Assembly: GCA_964642165.1 (NCBI GenBank)
Contig: CAZXOC010000067.1
Coordinates: 1 to 29,172, forward strand
Reading direction: 5' to 3'
Origin: CAYRVX01 sp964642165
Lineage (GTDB): Bacteria > Planctomycetota > Phycisphaerae > SM23-33
DNA: 29,172 nucleotides
Part shown: piece after piece, positions 15,701 through 22,959 of the stretch
How the letters are laid out: every line of letters begins with the position of its first letter
Position numbering within the stretch: the stretch's first letter is position 1
Made by a program: the position numbers and the translations under genes
Notes under the pieces: model-generated
Databases searched by the model: none
The model's input: the letters and a program-made list of their open reading frames with translations, nothing else
Told to the model about the DNA's origin: nothing

Positions 15701-16719
15701 GGCGGAGCCTGATCGCCCTGTCGTACGACGGCGAGCCGCTGTGGTCGGGGCGCAAAGGCTACCGCAGCCGCCCGATCATCGTCGGTGGCCGCATCATCGC
15801 CGAGCCCTGGGCGCACGACCTCCGGACGGGAACCGAGATCACGCGGGTTCACCCGGTGACGGGGCGGAAGGAAGCGTGGCAGATGTCGCGCCCGGGGCAC
15901 CACTGCGGGAACATCGCCGCCTGCGCGAACGTGCTGTTCTTCCGGTCGGGCGTGACGGCGTACTACGACCTGCTGGCCGACCACGGCACGGCCCACTTCG
16001 GCGGGCATCGCCCCGGGTGCTGGATCAACTGCATTCCCGCCTGCGGGCTGGTGATCATGCCCGAGGCCAGCAGCGGCTGCATCTGCCCGTTCGCCCTTCA
16101 GTGCACGGCGGTCTTCCAGCCGCGCAAGGAGCCGCGGATGTGGGGCATGTACAGCGCGCCCGGGGCGATGCGCCCGGTCAAGCGTCTGGCCGTCAACTTC
16201 GGCGCGCCGGGCGACCGGAGGGACGCCGACGGCACGCTGTGGCTGGGCTACCCGCGCCCGCGGAGCTACGAGCAGGACTACAACCAGCGCCTGGTGCTGA
16301 ACTTCAAGCTTGGCTTCGAAGGCGATCCCGATGAGATTGTCGCCCACCGCGGCAACGCCTACTTCGCCAAGATCGCCGGCGCGAGGGACCCCTGGCTCTA
16401 CACCCACGCGTGCACGGGCCTGGCCGGCTGCACGATCCCGCTCATCGAGAAGGGCACCGAGCCGGCGACGTACACGGTGCGGCTGCACTTCGCGGAGGTG
16501 CAGAACGCGCCGCCCGGCGGGCGCGTCTTCGACGTGACGCTCCAGGGCCGGCGCGTGCTGGCGAAGCTCGACGTGGCGAAGGAGGCCGGCGGGCCGAACC
16601 GCGCGGTCGTGAAGGAGTTCAAGGGCGTCCGCGTGAAGGACGACCTGCGGATCGGCATGAAGGCCCATCGGGGCCACCCCATGCTGGCGGCCGTCGAGGT
16701 GATCCGCGAGGAGAAGTAG
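12745..16719 (+). CDS. Secreted PQQ-type beta-propeller protein with internal SAM-methyltransferase-like segment and C-terminal malectin-like domain
   Basis: The start at 12745 has GGAG (12735-12738) 6 bases upstream and gives a signal peptide (VPAFAVSLGLLVCVAARALA); the ATG at 12733 has no ribosome site. The 1324-residue protein opens with WPTYRHDGRRSG, the usual entry to PQQ-repeat propellers, with blades marked by VYALDAASGKVRW, LYAVDAQTGKLLW and VFAVDLDTGKRLW. Residues about 369-435 form a charged, coiled-coil-like segment. Residues about 540-655 look like a Rossmann methyltransferase: VLGGGDGRLALEL (motif I), VYVAEPD (acidic strand end), LVVCDATFF (motif IV). Propeller blades resume after it. 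Residues about 1180-1324 resemble malectin (GLAGCTIPL, TYTVRLHFAE, FDVTLQG), which binds sugars. I know such propeller/methyltransferase proteins from planctomycete genomes but of no assigned function. A cofactor-free scaffold or sugar sensor is as likely as an enzyme. Confidence 0.8.
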   Translation: MRKTPRVPAFAVSLGLLVCVAARALAGDWPTYRHDGRRSGITAEEIKTPLSQDWLFTATHGPEHAWGDPQPKPIEHVLELPRMRFDDAFHVVAAGGTVYFGSSSDGKVYALDAASGKVRWEFFTGGPVRLAPTVANGKLYVGSDDGWVYCLGAGDGRRIWRFRAAPSDRKLLGNGKMISVWPVRTGVLVDSGVAYFGAGVFPAEGLYLYAVDAQTGKLLWKNDTYGAGGMAGISPQGHLVASKDRLFAPASRTMPAGFDRKTGRFLFQRNLSWRLTGLFGGTSCQLAGDALFGGTEQLVAMRERDGRLALTEGLPAGRPSTGVRRLVVGDDVLYLLNGKELLAADRDGWLTAKTKLTSLTVERSSLGRRQRSFTVAEARLKAEQAKLKKAGRPVPKKLAEALDAARGQLAQVRKRLSQAGVEMKEWKAKEPAATMWRAPCEGSDALILAGGTVFAGAGDVVRAFGVADGKQVWSAKVAGRARSLAVADGRLLVSTDKGSIHCFVPGDGGRGRTVTPKVVAEPFGKDERVRQCAALARRIVADSGVRRGYALVLGGGDGRLALELARRTELVVYVAEPDAKKVAAARAALSRAGVYGKKVVVLHTPGPGLPLPDYFANLVVCDATFFAGKMPSGEEVARLVKPCGGVGYAIAPGQDRQGDYEDWTDRASDAFGATDAGDTQLIETERYGKVVRGSLPGAGRWTHEYAEPGNTACGDDRLVRGPLGVLWYGRPGPERMPSRHASAAAPVAVGGRMFVQGENVVMAYDVYNGLKLWQREIAGAMRLGLKARSSNLAADDVSLFVAVADRCLRLDAATGKTLETHKVPPPGKGRKGGNWDYVAVVGSRLYGSRGSGCVFAVDLDTGKRLWVHEGGTIEARTICIGDGRVFFVDRRVTAKQRAEAVKGIAPQQRVDRRGKPIPPDVRLIVGLDAETGKVAWSRPQYVADCVKIGRSGGELTVMYANKVLLLCGQPWNGHFWREFMAREFSRRSLIALSYDGEPLWSGRKGYRSRPIIVGGRIIAEPWAHDLRTGTEITRVHPVTGRKEAWQMSRPGHHCGNIAACANVLFFRSGVTAYYDLLADHGTAHFGGHRPGCWINCIPACGLVIMPEASSGCICPFALQCTAVFQPRKEPRMWGMYSAPGAMRPVKRLAVNFGAPGDRRDADGTLWLGYPRPRSYEQDYNQRLVLNFKLGFEGDPDEIVAHRGNAYFAKIAGARDPWLYTHACTGLAGCTIPLIEKGTEPATYTVRLHFAEVQNAPPGGRVFDVTLQGRRVLAKLDVAKEAGGPNRAVVKEFKGVRVKDDLRIGMKAHRGHPMLAAVEVIREEK

Positions 16720-16743
16720 CGCCGCGGGCGGGCTCGGGTCCGC

Positions 16744-17679
16744 TCACCGGGCGCGTGATTGGCGCTGCGCGACGCGGGCCGCACCGACCGCTCCTTCCAT
16801 CGCCGGCGCAGTGCACCGCGCGGACGGCACGAGCCGGCCCAGGGACACGGCGAGGCCGTCGCGGAAGGCCGGCTGGGCCCGGAGCACGCCGCCGGCCAGG
16901 ACGATCGGCTCGCGGGGAGAAAGGCGGACATCCGGCCAGAGGACGTCGACGACGACGCGCACGCCCCGGACCAGCTCGCCGGCGGCGGTTCGGAGGACCT
17001 CCTGCGCGACGCCGTCGCCGCCGGCGGCGGCCTCGAAGACGATCGGCGCGACGCCGGCGATGCGGTCCTTTGCGAAGGGGCTCACCCACGCGACAAGCTC
17101 GCCGAGGTCCGCCAGGTCGAGGCGCTCGGGGATGAGCCGCTCCAGCACGGTGGCCCGGCCGCGCCCGTCGGAGGCGCGAACGGCGGCCCTCAGCCCCCGC
17201 AGGCCGATGTCGAAGCCGCTGCCCTCATCGCCGAGGATCGCCCCCCGCCCGCCGACGAAGTGCTCCTGCCCGTCGGCCCGGCGGCCGTAGACGAGCGAAC
17301 CGGTCCCGCAGACGACCAGCACGCCGGTTTCGCTCTCGCTGCCGGCGGCGAGGCCCGCGGCGGCGTCGTGCGTCAGGACGAGGGGCACGGAGATGCCGGC
17401 GTCGTCGGCGATGCGCCGCCAGCAGCTCCGGTCGGCTTCACTGCGCAGCGCGGCGACGCAGAACGCCGCGGCGGCGAGCCGGCCCCACGCGTCGCCCGCC
17501 TGGCGGCGCAGCTCGCGGACGATTTCCCCCGCGGCCCGGCGCGCCGGGCCTTCGCCCACGGCGTGGACATTGGTGGGCCCCGCGACGTGGCGTGCGACGA
17601 CGTCCAGCCCCGCATCCGCCAACACGCCGGTCGTCCGCGTCGCGCCGCCCTCGACTCCCAGGAAGAGCTGTTCTCTCAT
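16744..17679 (-). CDS. BadF/BadG-family amino-sugar kinase (GlcNAc or MurNAc kinase-like)
   Basis: The 311-residue protein has the ASKHA sugar-kinase layout of the BadF/BadG/BcrA/BcrD family. The phosphate-1 loop is GVEGGATRT (8-16), with Glu at position 10 where many members have Asp. D105 in THDAAAGL is the likely catalytic base. CGTGS (124-128) is the phosphate-2 loop, GDEGSG (150-155) the conserved turn, and VLAGGVL the adenosine motif. There is no signal peptide, so it acts in the cytoplasm. Family members phosphorylate N-acetylglucosamine (human NAGK) or both MurNAc and GlcNAc (clostridial MurK). It begins 30 bases after the AmiE/NamZ-like fusion gene, whose expected products are MurNAc and GlcNAc-ended glycans. 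So the best reading is a kinase for amino sugars recovered from peptidoglycan. MurNAc against GlcNAc cannot be decided from sequence, and no MurQ etherase is in view. Confidence 0.8.
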   Translation of the reverse strand: MREQLFLGVEGGATRTTGVLADAGLDVVARHVAGPTNVHAVGEGPARRAAGEIVRELRRQAGDAWGRLAAAAFCVAALRSEADRSCWRRIADDAGISVPLVLTHDAAAGLAAGSESETGVLVVCGTGSLVYGRRADGQEHFVGGRGAILGDEGSGFDIGLRGLRAAVRASDGRGRATVLERLIPERLDLADLGELVAWVSPFAKDRIAGVAPIVFEAAAGGDGVAQEVLRTAAGELVRGVRVVVDVLWPDVRLSPREPIVLAGGVLRAQPAFRDGLAVSLGRLVPSARCTAPAMEGAVGAARVAQRQSRAR

Positions 17680-17709
17680 CGCCTCGCCTCGGTCCCGGCT
17701 CCGCGGAGG

Positions 17710-20076
17710 CTACTCGTACAGCAACGCCGCCGAGCGCCTGGCACGAAACGCCGCCAGCCGTTCCTGCCAGGACCATTCCATCTCGGTGACGGTCCTCCCG
17801 GCCAGCAGCGCATCCAGCGTGCGGCGGTTGCCCATCAGGTGGTCGACGCCGCGCGCCCGCCAGGAGCGCCCGTGGAGGGCCCGCAGCGTTCGAGCAATCT
17901 CAAGCCCGGTCCGAATCGGCCGGAAGGCCTCCCGCTCCGTGAGCCGAATGCCCACCCCGCCGCAGGCCTTGCCGGCGAAGCGGCTGGAGCGCGGCGTGAA
18001 GCGCCTCGGCACGAAGCGCACGCCCGGCAGGCGCGAGGCGTTCAGCGCCCGCGCCAGACGGACCTCGTCGATCCACGGGGCGCCGAGGATCTCGAACGGC
18101 CCGTCCGTGCCGCGCCCGACCGACAGGTTCGTCGCCTCCAGCAGCCCGATGCCGGGGTACAGCAGGGCTTCGGTCAGGCTCCGCATGTTCGGCGAGGGGT
18201 TCACCCAGGGCAGGTGCGTCTCGTCGAGGAGCATGTCCCGCCGCCAGCCCGACATCCGCACGACGCGCAAGGGCAGCTCCAGCCGCCGCTCGGCCCGGAA
18301 CAGGCGGGCCAGCTCGCCGACCGTCATGCCGTGCCGGACAGGCAGGACATGGAAGCCGACGAAAGACTCCCTGCCGGCGTCGAGCACCGGCCCGGCCACG
18401 TCCACCCCGTTGATGGGGTTGGGCCGATCCAGGACGACGAAGCGGACGCCGTGCTCCGCGGCGGCCTCCATGGCCAGGCCCATGGTCGAGATGTACGTGT
18501 AGAACCGCGTGCCGATGTCCTGGATGTCGAAGACGAGGGTGTCGATGTCCGCGAGCATGGCCTTCGTCGGCTTGCGGGTCTTGCCGTACAGGCTGACGAC
18601 GGGCAGGCCCGTGCGGCCGTCGCGGGCGCCGGGGACGATCGCCTGGTCCAGTTTGCCCTCCAAGCCGTGCTCCGGGCTGAGAAGCTTGACCAGCGTCACG
18701 TTCGGGGCGTCCATCAGCAGCCGCGCCGCGTGGACGCCTTCGCGGTTCAGGGCGGTGTGGTTGGTGATGAGCCCGACGCGTCGGCCGGCGAGCTGCCGGA
18801 AGCCGTCGCGCTGGAGGACGTCGAGGCCGGTGAGAACGCCCGGCGTGCGTCCGGGCCGTGCAGGCCGGCGCTTGCCCGGCCGCCTCCGGGACGCCTCGAT
18901 CGCGGGCAGGCGCAGCGCCGCGGCGGCGATCGTCCCGATCCGCCCGGCCAGGGCGTTCACCTCGCCCTTGCCGTCGGGATGCAGGCGGTTGCTGAGGAAG
19001 ATGACGAACAGGTCCAGCTCGGGATCGATCCACAGGCTCGTGCCCGTGAAGCCCCCGTGCCCGAAGGCCCGTCCGCTCAGCGCCGCGCCGCGGTTGGTCG
19101 AGTAGCCGCTCCGGACGTCCCAGCCGAAGGCGCGCAGCCCGCCCGGCACGCGCCGCGGCCGTGTCATCTCCGCCACGCCGCGCCGGCTGAGAACCCGCGC
19201 CCCTCCGTACTCGCCCCCCCCGAGCAGCATCGAGGCATAGACGGCCAGGTCCGCCGACGTGGAGAACAGCCCGGCGTGCCCCGCCACCCCGCCCAGCGCG
19301 TGGGCGCGCGGGTCGTGGACTTCGCCCTTCAGCCACCGGCGCCCGCGCCGGGCCGTGGGCGCGGCACGGCGGCGAAGCGCCTCGCCCGGCAGGTACGTTG
19401 TGTCCCGCATGCCCAGCGGCCGGTAGACGTGCTTCGCCGCGAACTCGTCCAGCCCCATGCCCGAGACGCGCCGGACCAGCTCGGCCAGGACGATGTACCC
19501 CACGTCGCTGTAGATGAACTTCGAGCCGACCTTCGCGGACGGGCGAAGGGCGCAGATGCGCCGCCAGGCGTCCTCCGGCCCGCCCCGGTAGTCCCTCAGC
19601 GAGTTGTCCGCCACGAGCCCCCCCACGTGGGTCAGCAACTGGGCCACGGTGATCCGGCCCTTGCCGTTGGCCGCGAACTCCGGCAGGTGGCGCGAGACGG
19701 GGTCGCTCAATCGCAGCCTGCCTCGCGAGACGAGGATCATGACGCTGGTGGCCGTGGCGACGGGCTTCGTGAGCGACGCGACGTCGAAGACGGTGTCGGT
19801 CGTCATGGCGACCGCGGTCGGCTTGACCTGCCGCCGTCCGTAGGCCTTGTGGTAGACGACCTGTCCTTTTCGCCCGACGAGCACGACGCAGCCGGGCATG
19901 TGCCCGGCGGCGAGGCCCTCCGCCACGACGCGGTCGATCTGGCTCAGGTGCCAGGGGTCCATGCCGGCCTCTTCGGGGCGAACGGAAGCAAGCTGGGGCA
20001 TCGCTGCGCATCCCGCAAAGCCCAGAGCATAGCCGATGGAAAGCAGACAGGCGAACCGAAGGCGAGAGTGTTGCAT
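17710..20076 (-). CDS. Lipoprotein fusing an AmiE-like (beta-lactamase-fold) amidase to a NamZ-like exo-beta-N-acetylmuramidase
   Basis: From the ATG at 20076 the product has 788 residues. The frame runs on upstream to 20334 but there overlaps the 3' end of the preceding gene. No clear ribosome site is seen, so coupled translation across the 26-base gap is possible. The N-terminus has a lipoprotein-like signal ending LGFAGC, with Cys23 as lipid site. Residues about 30-385 are a penicillin-binding/beta-lactamase-fold serine hydrolase: S101-L-T-K104, FIYSDVGY (usual Tyr-Ser-Asn reads YSD) and FGHGGFTG. A basic, Pro-rich linker (about 386-416) leads to DUF1343/NamZ (417-788): GLITNHTA, SPEHG with E469-H470, FDIQDIG (516-522), DRPNP. 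In Bacillus subtilis, AmiE strips stem peptides from MurNAc and NamZ then releases MurNAc from the glycan end; the genes are separate neighbours. Here both steps would sit on one membrane-anchored chain. Function is inferred from family membership. Confidence 0.82.
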   Translation of the reverse strand: MQHSRLRFACLLSIGYALGFAGCAAMPQLASVRPEEAGMDPWHLSQIDRVVAEGLAAGHMPGCVVLVGRKGQVVYHKAYGRRQVKPTAVAMTTDTVFDVASLTKPVATATSVMILVSRGRLRLSDPVSRHLPEFAANGKGRITVAQLLTHVGGLVADNSLRDYRGGPEDAWRRICALRPSAKVGSKFIYSDVGYIVLAELVRRVSGMGLDEFAAKHVYRPLGMRDTTYLPGEALRRRAAPTARRGRRWLKGEVHDPRAHALGGVAGHAGLFSTSADLAVYASMLLGGGEYGGARVLSRRGVAEMTRPRRVPGGLRAFGWDVRSGYSTNRGAALSGRAFGHGGFTGTSLWIDPELDLFVIFLSNRLHPDGKGEVNALAGRIGTIAAAALRLPAIEASRRRPGKRRPARPGRTPGVLTGLDVLQRDGFRQLAGRRVGLITNHTALNREGVHAARLLMDAPNVTLVKLLSPEHGLEGKLDQAIVPGARDGRTGLPVVSLYGKTRKPTKAMLADIDTLVFDIQDIGTRFYTYISTMGLAMEAAAEHGVRFVVLDRPNPINGVDVAGPVLDAGRESFVGFHVLPVRHGMTVGELARLFRAERRLELPLRVVRMSGWRRDMLLDETHLPWVNPSPNMRSLTEALLYPGIGLLEATNLSVGRGTDGPFEILGAPWIDEVRLARALNASRLPGVRFVPRRFTPRSSRFAGKACGGVGIRLTEREAFRPIRTGLEIARTLRALHGRSWRARGVDHLMGNRRTLDALLAGRTVTEMEWSWQERLAAFRARRSAALLYE

Positions 20077-20102
20077 GGCCGTGCCCGTGAGGTTGAGCGG
20101 AC

Positions 20103-22811
20103 CTACTCGTCCTTGCGAACGCGGCCGACGCGGTCGGCGTCGGACGCATACTCGTAGCGCAGGACCTTCGGCAGCGTCATGTACTTGAGCTCGCGCGGTC
20201 GCCCGCGGCTGTCGCGGTCCACGATGTACTGGACGGCCCTCGCCTCGACGGCGCGGCCGAGCTTGTCCGTTTTCGTCACCAGCGCCCCGTCGGCCGTGAA
20301 CTGCTCCTTCTTGCCCTTGCGGTGCCGCGTCCACCCGACGAGCCGCCCGCCGGCCTCATAGCGGTATACGTCGCGCCAGTTCTTCGGCGCGGCGAGCATG
20401 GGGTGGACGAAGTTGCGCTGGAAGCTGCGCTTCAGCATGCCGGGCAGGACCAGCTCCCGCAGGACGGCGACGTGGAACCACTCGATGCGGTTGCGCTCGT
20501 ACCTCGTCAGGCGCCGGGCGGCGGGCTCCGGGCCGTCCAGGATCGGCGAGAGGCGGCAGCGGCCTTTGGACTCGGCCTCCAGGATCCCGCGCCGCAGGAG
20601 GTCGTCGCGCGCGGCGGCGAAGGCCTTCTGCCTGCCGGCGTCCCGGCAGGCGCGGGCCAGGGCGTCGATGGCGCCCTGGTTGGCGACGTAGAGGCCCACG
20701 TCGTCCTTGGCGGCGTTCAGGGCGGCCTCGATGCGGTCCTTCACGCTGCCCGCCAGGGCGGCTCGGCGCCGTGTAAGGATATCGCCGCCCGCCCTCTGGG
20801 CGTTCAGGAGGTCGCGGCGGGCGTCGGCGGAGAGCTTGTCGGCCCGCTGGCGGGCTTCCTCGGCCTGCTTGAGCGCCCGTTCGGCCCGCTCGACGTCCGC
20901 CTTCGTCTCATCCGTCGGTTCCTTCGCGTGGGCCTTTTTGGCGCCGTCCAGGTCCTTCTTCGCCCGGTCGACGGCTTGGCGCGCGTCCTTGCGGGCGGCG
21001 TCGGCTTCGTCCTGGGCCTTCTTCGGGGCGGCTTCGTCGGCGTCGTCGTCCGCCAGTTCCCCGGCCGCGGCCCTCAGCTCCGCCAGCTCCCGCTTGCCGA
21101 ACGGCTTGCGAAGCAGCGTCGCGCCGAAGCCCTTGCCGTCGCCGCCGGCCAGTTCCAGCAGGCCCTTCCAGTCCGTGATGTCGTAGCCGGCGCGGCGCGG
21201 CCGGTCGGTGTCGTAGCCGATGGTCGAGTCGCCCAAGTCGTAGCCGACGTCCAGGATGCGCCCGTCGTCGCCGTAGGTCCGTGCCTCGTCGGCGAGCCAG
21301 TAGAAGCACACGAAGCCCGGGGCCGAGTCGTGCTCGCCGTTGTGCACGAAGCAGCCGATGTCCACGCGGGTGGACTGGAGCTTCGCTCCCTCCTGCACCG
21401 GCCGGCGCTCGTGGTACGGCACGAGCAGCTCGACCTCGGAGGCTTCCTTGTTCCGCGGGCGGATGCGGATGCGCTCGGCGTCGCCGCGGAGCACGGCCCA
21501 GCGGTAGGCGAGCTTGCGTCCACTGACGTCGTAGCTGCCCCTGGCGCTGACCACCATCCGGCGGAGGTGCTTCGTCGAGCGGCAGATCCGGGCCACCGCG
21601 CACGGCGTGTCGAAGAGCTTCTCGGGGCGCGGGTCGAAGTAGTCGCGGCCCTGCTCTGCCCCGTCCTCCTGCACGACGGCAAGCTGCACCATCGGCGGGA
21701 TGGTGTCGACGCGGATCTCGTGGGCCAGGCGCACCATGGCGGCCGGGTCGACGTTGTGGCCCACGAAGGCCGTCGGGTGGGCCTTGCCCGTCAGGTAGTC
21801 CTGGCGGTGCTTGGCGTTCTTCGCGCAGGAGCGGAGGATCATCTGCACGGTCGGCATGAGCAGGCCGCTGGCGATGAGTCGCTTCTTGACCTCCGGGCGG
21901 AAGGCGGCCAGCGTGAGGGCGACGGCCTCCATGAACGCCCGGTCCGAGCCGCTGGAGCCCTGCGAGGTGATCAGGTACGGCACGTTGGCGGGGAACAGGT
22001 CGCCGTATCCGCCTCGCCCGTTGGTGCCCGCGTCGTGGTCGCGGTGCTCCGGGTAGATATACAGGTGGGCGTTCTTGTACTGCTTGTGGAGGACGTCGGC
22101 GGTTCGCTGGCCCATGAGGGCACGGCGGGAGTTGCAGCCGCCGGCGGTGGGTCCGGCCGCCGTGGAGGAGTTGCCGAACGTCACGTGACGGAAGAGGAAG
22201 CGAAGCTGGAGGCCCCAGTCGAGGCGGCGCTGCTTGACCGCCTCGGGGTACTCCACCTTGTCGAGCTGCGGGAACTTGCTCATGCGGAGGTGCGAGTGGC
22301 CGCGGTCGCGGTTGTCGTAGAAGTCGCCGATGTTGCCGGCGGCGGTTCCGTCGGCGTACCACTTGCGAAGGCGCTTCCCGGCCTCGCCCCGATCGGTGGT
22401 GATCTCGCCGGCCTCGACCGTGACGCGACGCTCGACGCGCCGGCCCAGCGGGGTGCTTCGGTCCTGTACCAGGAACGTCAGCGCGTACGTGCCCGCCTGG
22501 CTGACCCGCGGCGTCCAGGAGAACGCGCCCGTGGCCGGATCCAGCTTCATGTCGCGCGGGGTGGCGACGGGCAGTCCGTCGCGAACGACGCGGCTCAGCG
22601 CGAAACGGCGCAGGCCGGCGGGGGTCTCGCCCGCGGGCTCGACCTGGAACATGACCTTCGTCTTCGGCTTGACGGCAATGGGCTTGACCGGCTGGGATGT
22701 CGGCGACGACGCCGGGCGTGCGCCGCGGGCGGCGGCTGCGGCGAGGACGGCGCAGATGGCGGCCATCGCGAAGCGCGAGGGACGACGTTGGTCAGTTCGT
22801 GTCTGCTTCAT
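20103..22811 (-). CDS. Secreted protein of unknown function with Ig-like and PKD-like domains and an inserted coiled coil
   Basis: I do not recognise a characterised family. The ATG at 22811 gives 902 residues with a basic n-region and Ala-rich signal (MAAICAVLAAAAA); an upstream GTG at 22862 is the alternative. Residues about 45-135 resemble a putative Ig/cadherin-like domain (DPATGAFSWTP, AGTYALTFLVQD). The middle part, about 140-430, has conserved-looking Cys, His and Asp positions (HLYIYPEHRDHD, FVGHNVDPA). Around 440-560, YDVSGRKLAYRWAVLRG to PGFVCFYWLADE has the look of a PKD-type beta-sandwich. Residues about 590-670 are a highly charged Ala/Lys/Glu coiled coil, an apparent insertion. 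The C-terminus (about 775-902) is rich in short strands and ends RVRKDE. I recall uncharacterised planctomycete proteins with similar middle parts but cannot check. It lies 26 bases before the fusion lipoprotein gene, so the two are probably co-transcribed. Confidence 0.75.
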   Translation of the reverse strand: MKQTRTDQRRPSRFAMAAICAVLAAAAARGARPASSPTSQPVKPIAVKPKTKVMFQVEPAGETPAGLRRFALSRVVRDGLPVATPRDMKLDPATGAFSWTPRVSQAGTYALTFLVQDRSTPLGRRVERRVTVEAGEITTDRGEAGKRLRKWYADGTAAGNIGDFYDNRDRGHSHLRMSKFPQLDKVEYPEAVKQRRLDWGLQLRFLFRHVTFGNSSTAAGPTAGGCNSRRALMGQRTADVLHKQYKNAHLYIYPEHRDHDAGTNGRGGYGDLFPANVPYLITSQGSSGSDRAFMEAVALTLAAFRPEVKKRLIASGLLMPTVQMILRSCAKNAKHRQDYLTGKAHPTAFVGHNVDPAAMVRLAHEIRVDTIPPMVQLAVVQEDGAEQGRDYFDPRPEKLFDTPCAVARICRSTKHLRRMVVSARGSYDVSGRKLAYRWAVLRGDAERIRIRPRNKEASEVELLVPYHERRPVQEGAKLQSTRVDIGCFVHNGEHDSAPGFVCFYWLADEARTYGDDGRILDVGYDLGDSTIGYDTDRPRRAGYDITDWKGLLELAGGDGKGFGATLLRKPFGKRELAELRAAAGELADDDADEAAPKKAQDEADAARKDARQAVDRAKKDLDGAKKAHAKEPTDETKADVERAERALKQAEEARQRADKLSADARRDLLNAQRAGGDILTRRRAALAGSVKDRIEAALNAAKDDVGLYVANQGAIDALARACRDAGRQKAFAAARDDLLRRGILEAESKGRCRLSPILDGPEPAARRLTRYERNRIEWFHVAVLRELVLPGMLKRSFQRNFVHPMLAAPKNWRDVYRYEAGGRLVGWTRHRKGKKEQFTADGALVTKTDKLGRAVEARAVQYIVDRDSRGRPRELKYMTLPKVLRYEYASDADRVGRVRKDE

Positions 22812-22896
22812 CGCATCGAGCGGTCCCGCGAGCCGACGGCGGTCGACGTTTGCGTCGCGCACCGCGCCGGGCGTTGCCGACAGGACGCCCCATCTT

Positions 22897-22915
22897 CCCG
22901 CCGCGCCGCGGCGGG
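22897..22915. repeat. GC-only inverted repeat between the pectate lyase gene and the unknown-function gene
   Basis: Nine-base arms CCCGCCGCG (22897-22905) and CGCGGCGGG (22907-22915) surround one base. It lies in the 148-base gap, the longest within this minus-strand set, 45 bases past the pectate lyase stop. It could form a strong hairpin that stops or slows transcription, or protects mRNA ends. No T-run follows on the minus strand, so intrinsic termination is not supported. Confidence 0.35.
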
Positions 22916-22959
22916 GGCAAGGCCCTTGGCCGCGCGGCGCGCCCGGCGGGCCGAGGTGG

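Noticed and set aside
12721..16677. A 1318-codon open frame on the minus strand covering almost the whole propeller gene
   Set aside because: It is a mirror of a GC-rich gene. The translation is rich in Arg, Ala, Pro, Val and His, shows no domain motif or signal, and the plus-strand reading has clear PQQ-repeat and malectin motifs, a ribosome site and a promoter.
16718..16766. AGCGCC and GGCGCT as a possible two-way terminator between convergent genes
   Set aside because: The arms are six bases with a 37-base interior, overlap both coding ends and lack T-runs. Too weak to call.
17710..18828. The DUF1343 half as a separate gene
   Set aside because: There is no stop, start codon with ribosome site, or signal peptide between the two halves. 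The reading frame is continuous through the linker.
16759..20157. 1132-codon plus-strand open frame opposite the kinase and the fusion gene
   Set aside because: It spans two real minus-strand genes and their gap, with composition typical of antisense frames in GC-rich DNA and no domain pattern.
20077..20334. N-terminal extension of the AmiE/NamZ-like gene
   Set aside because: It would overlap the 3' end of the upstream gene, is Arg/Pro-rich, and would bury the lipoprotein signal that begins at 20076.
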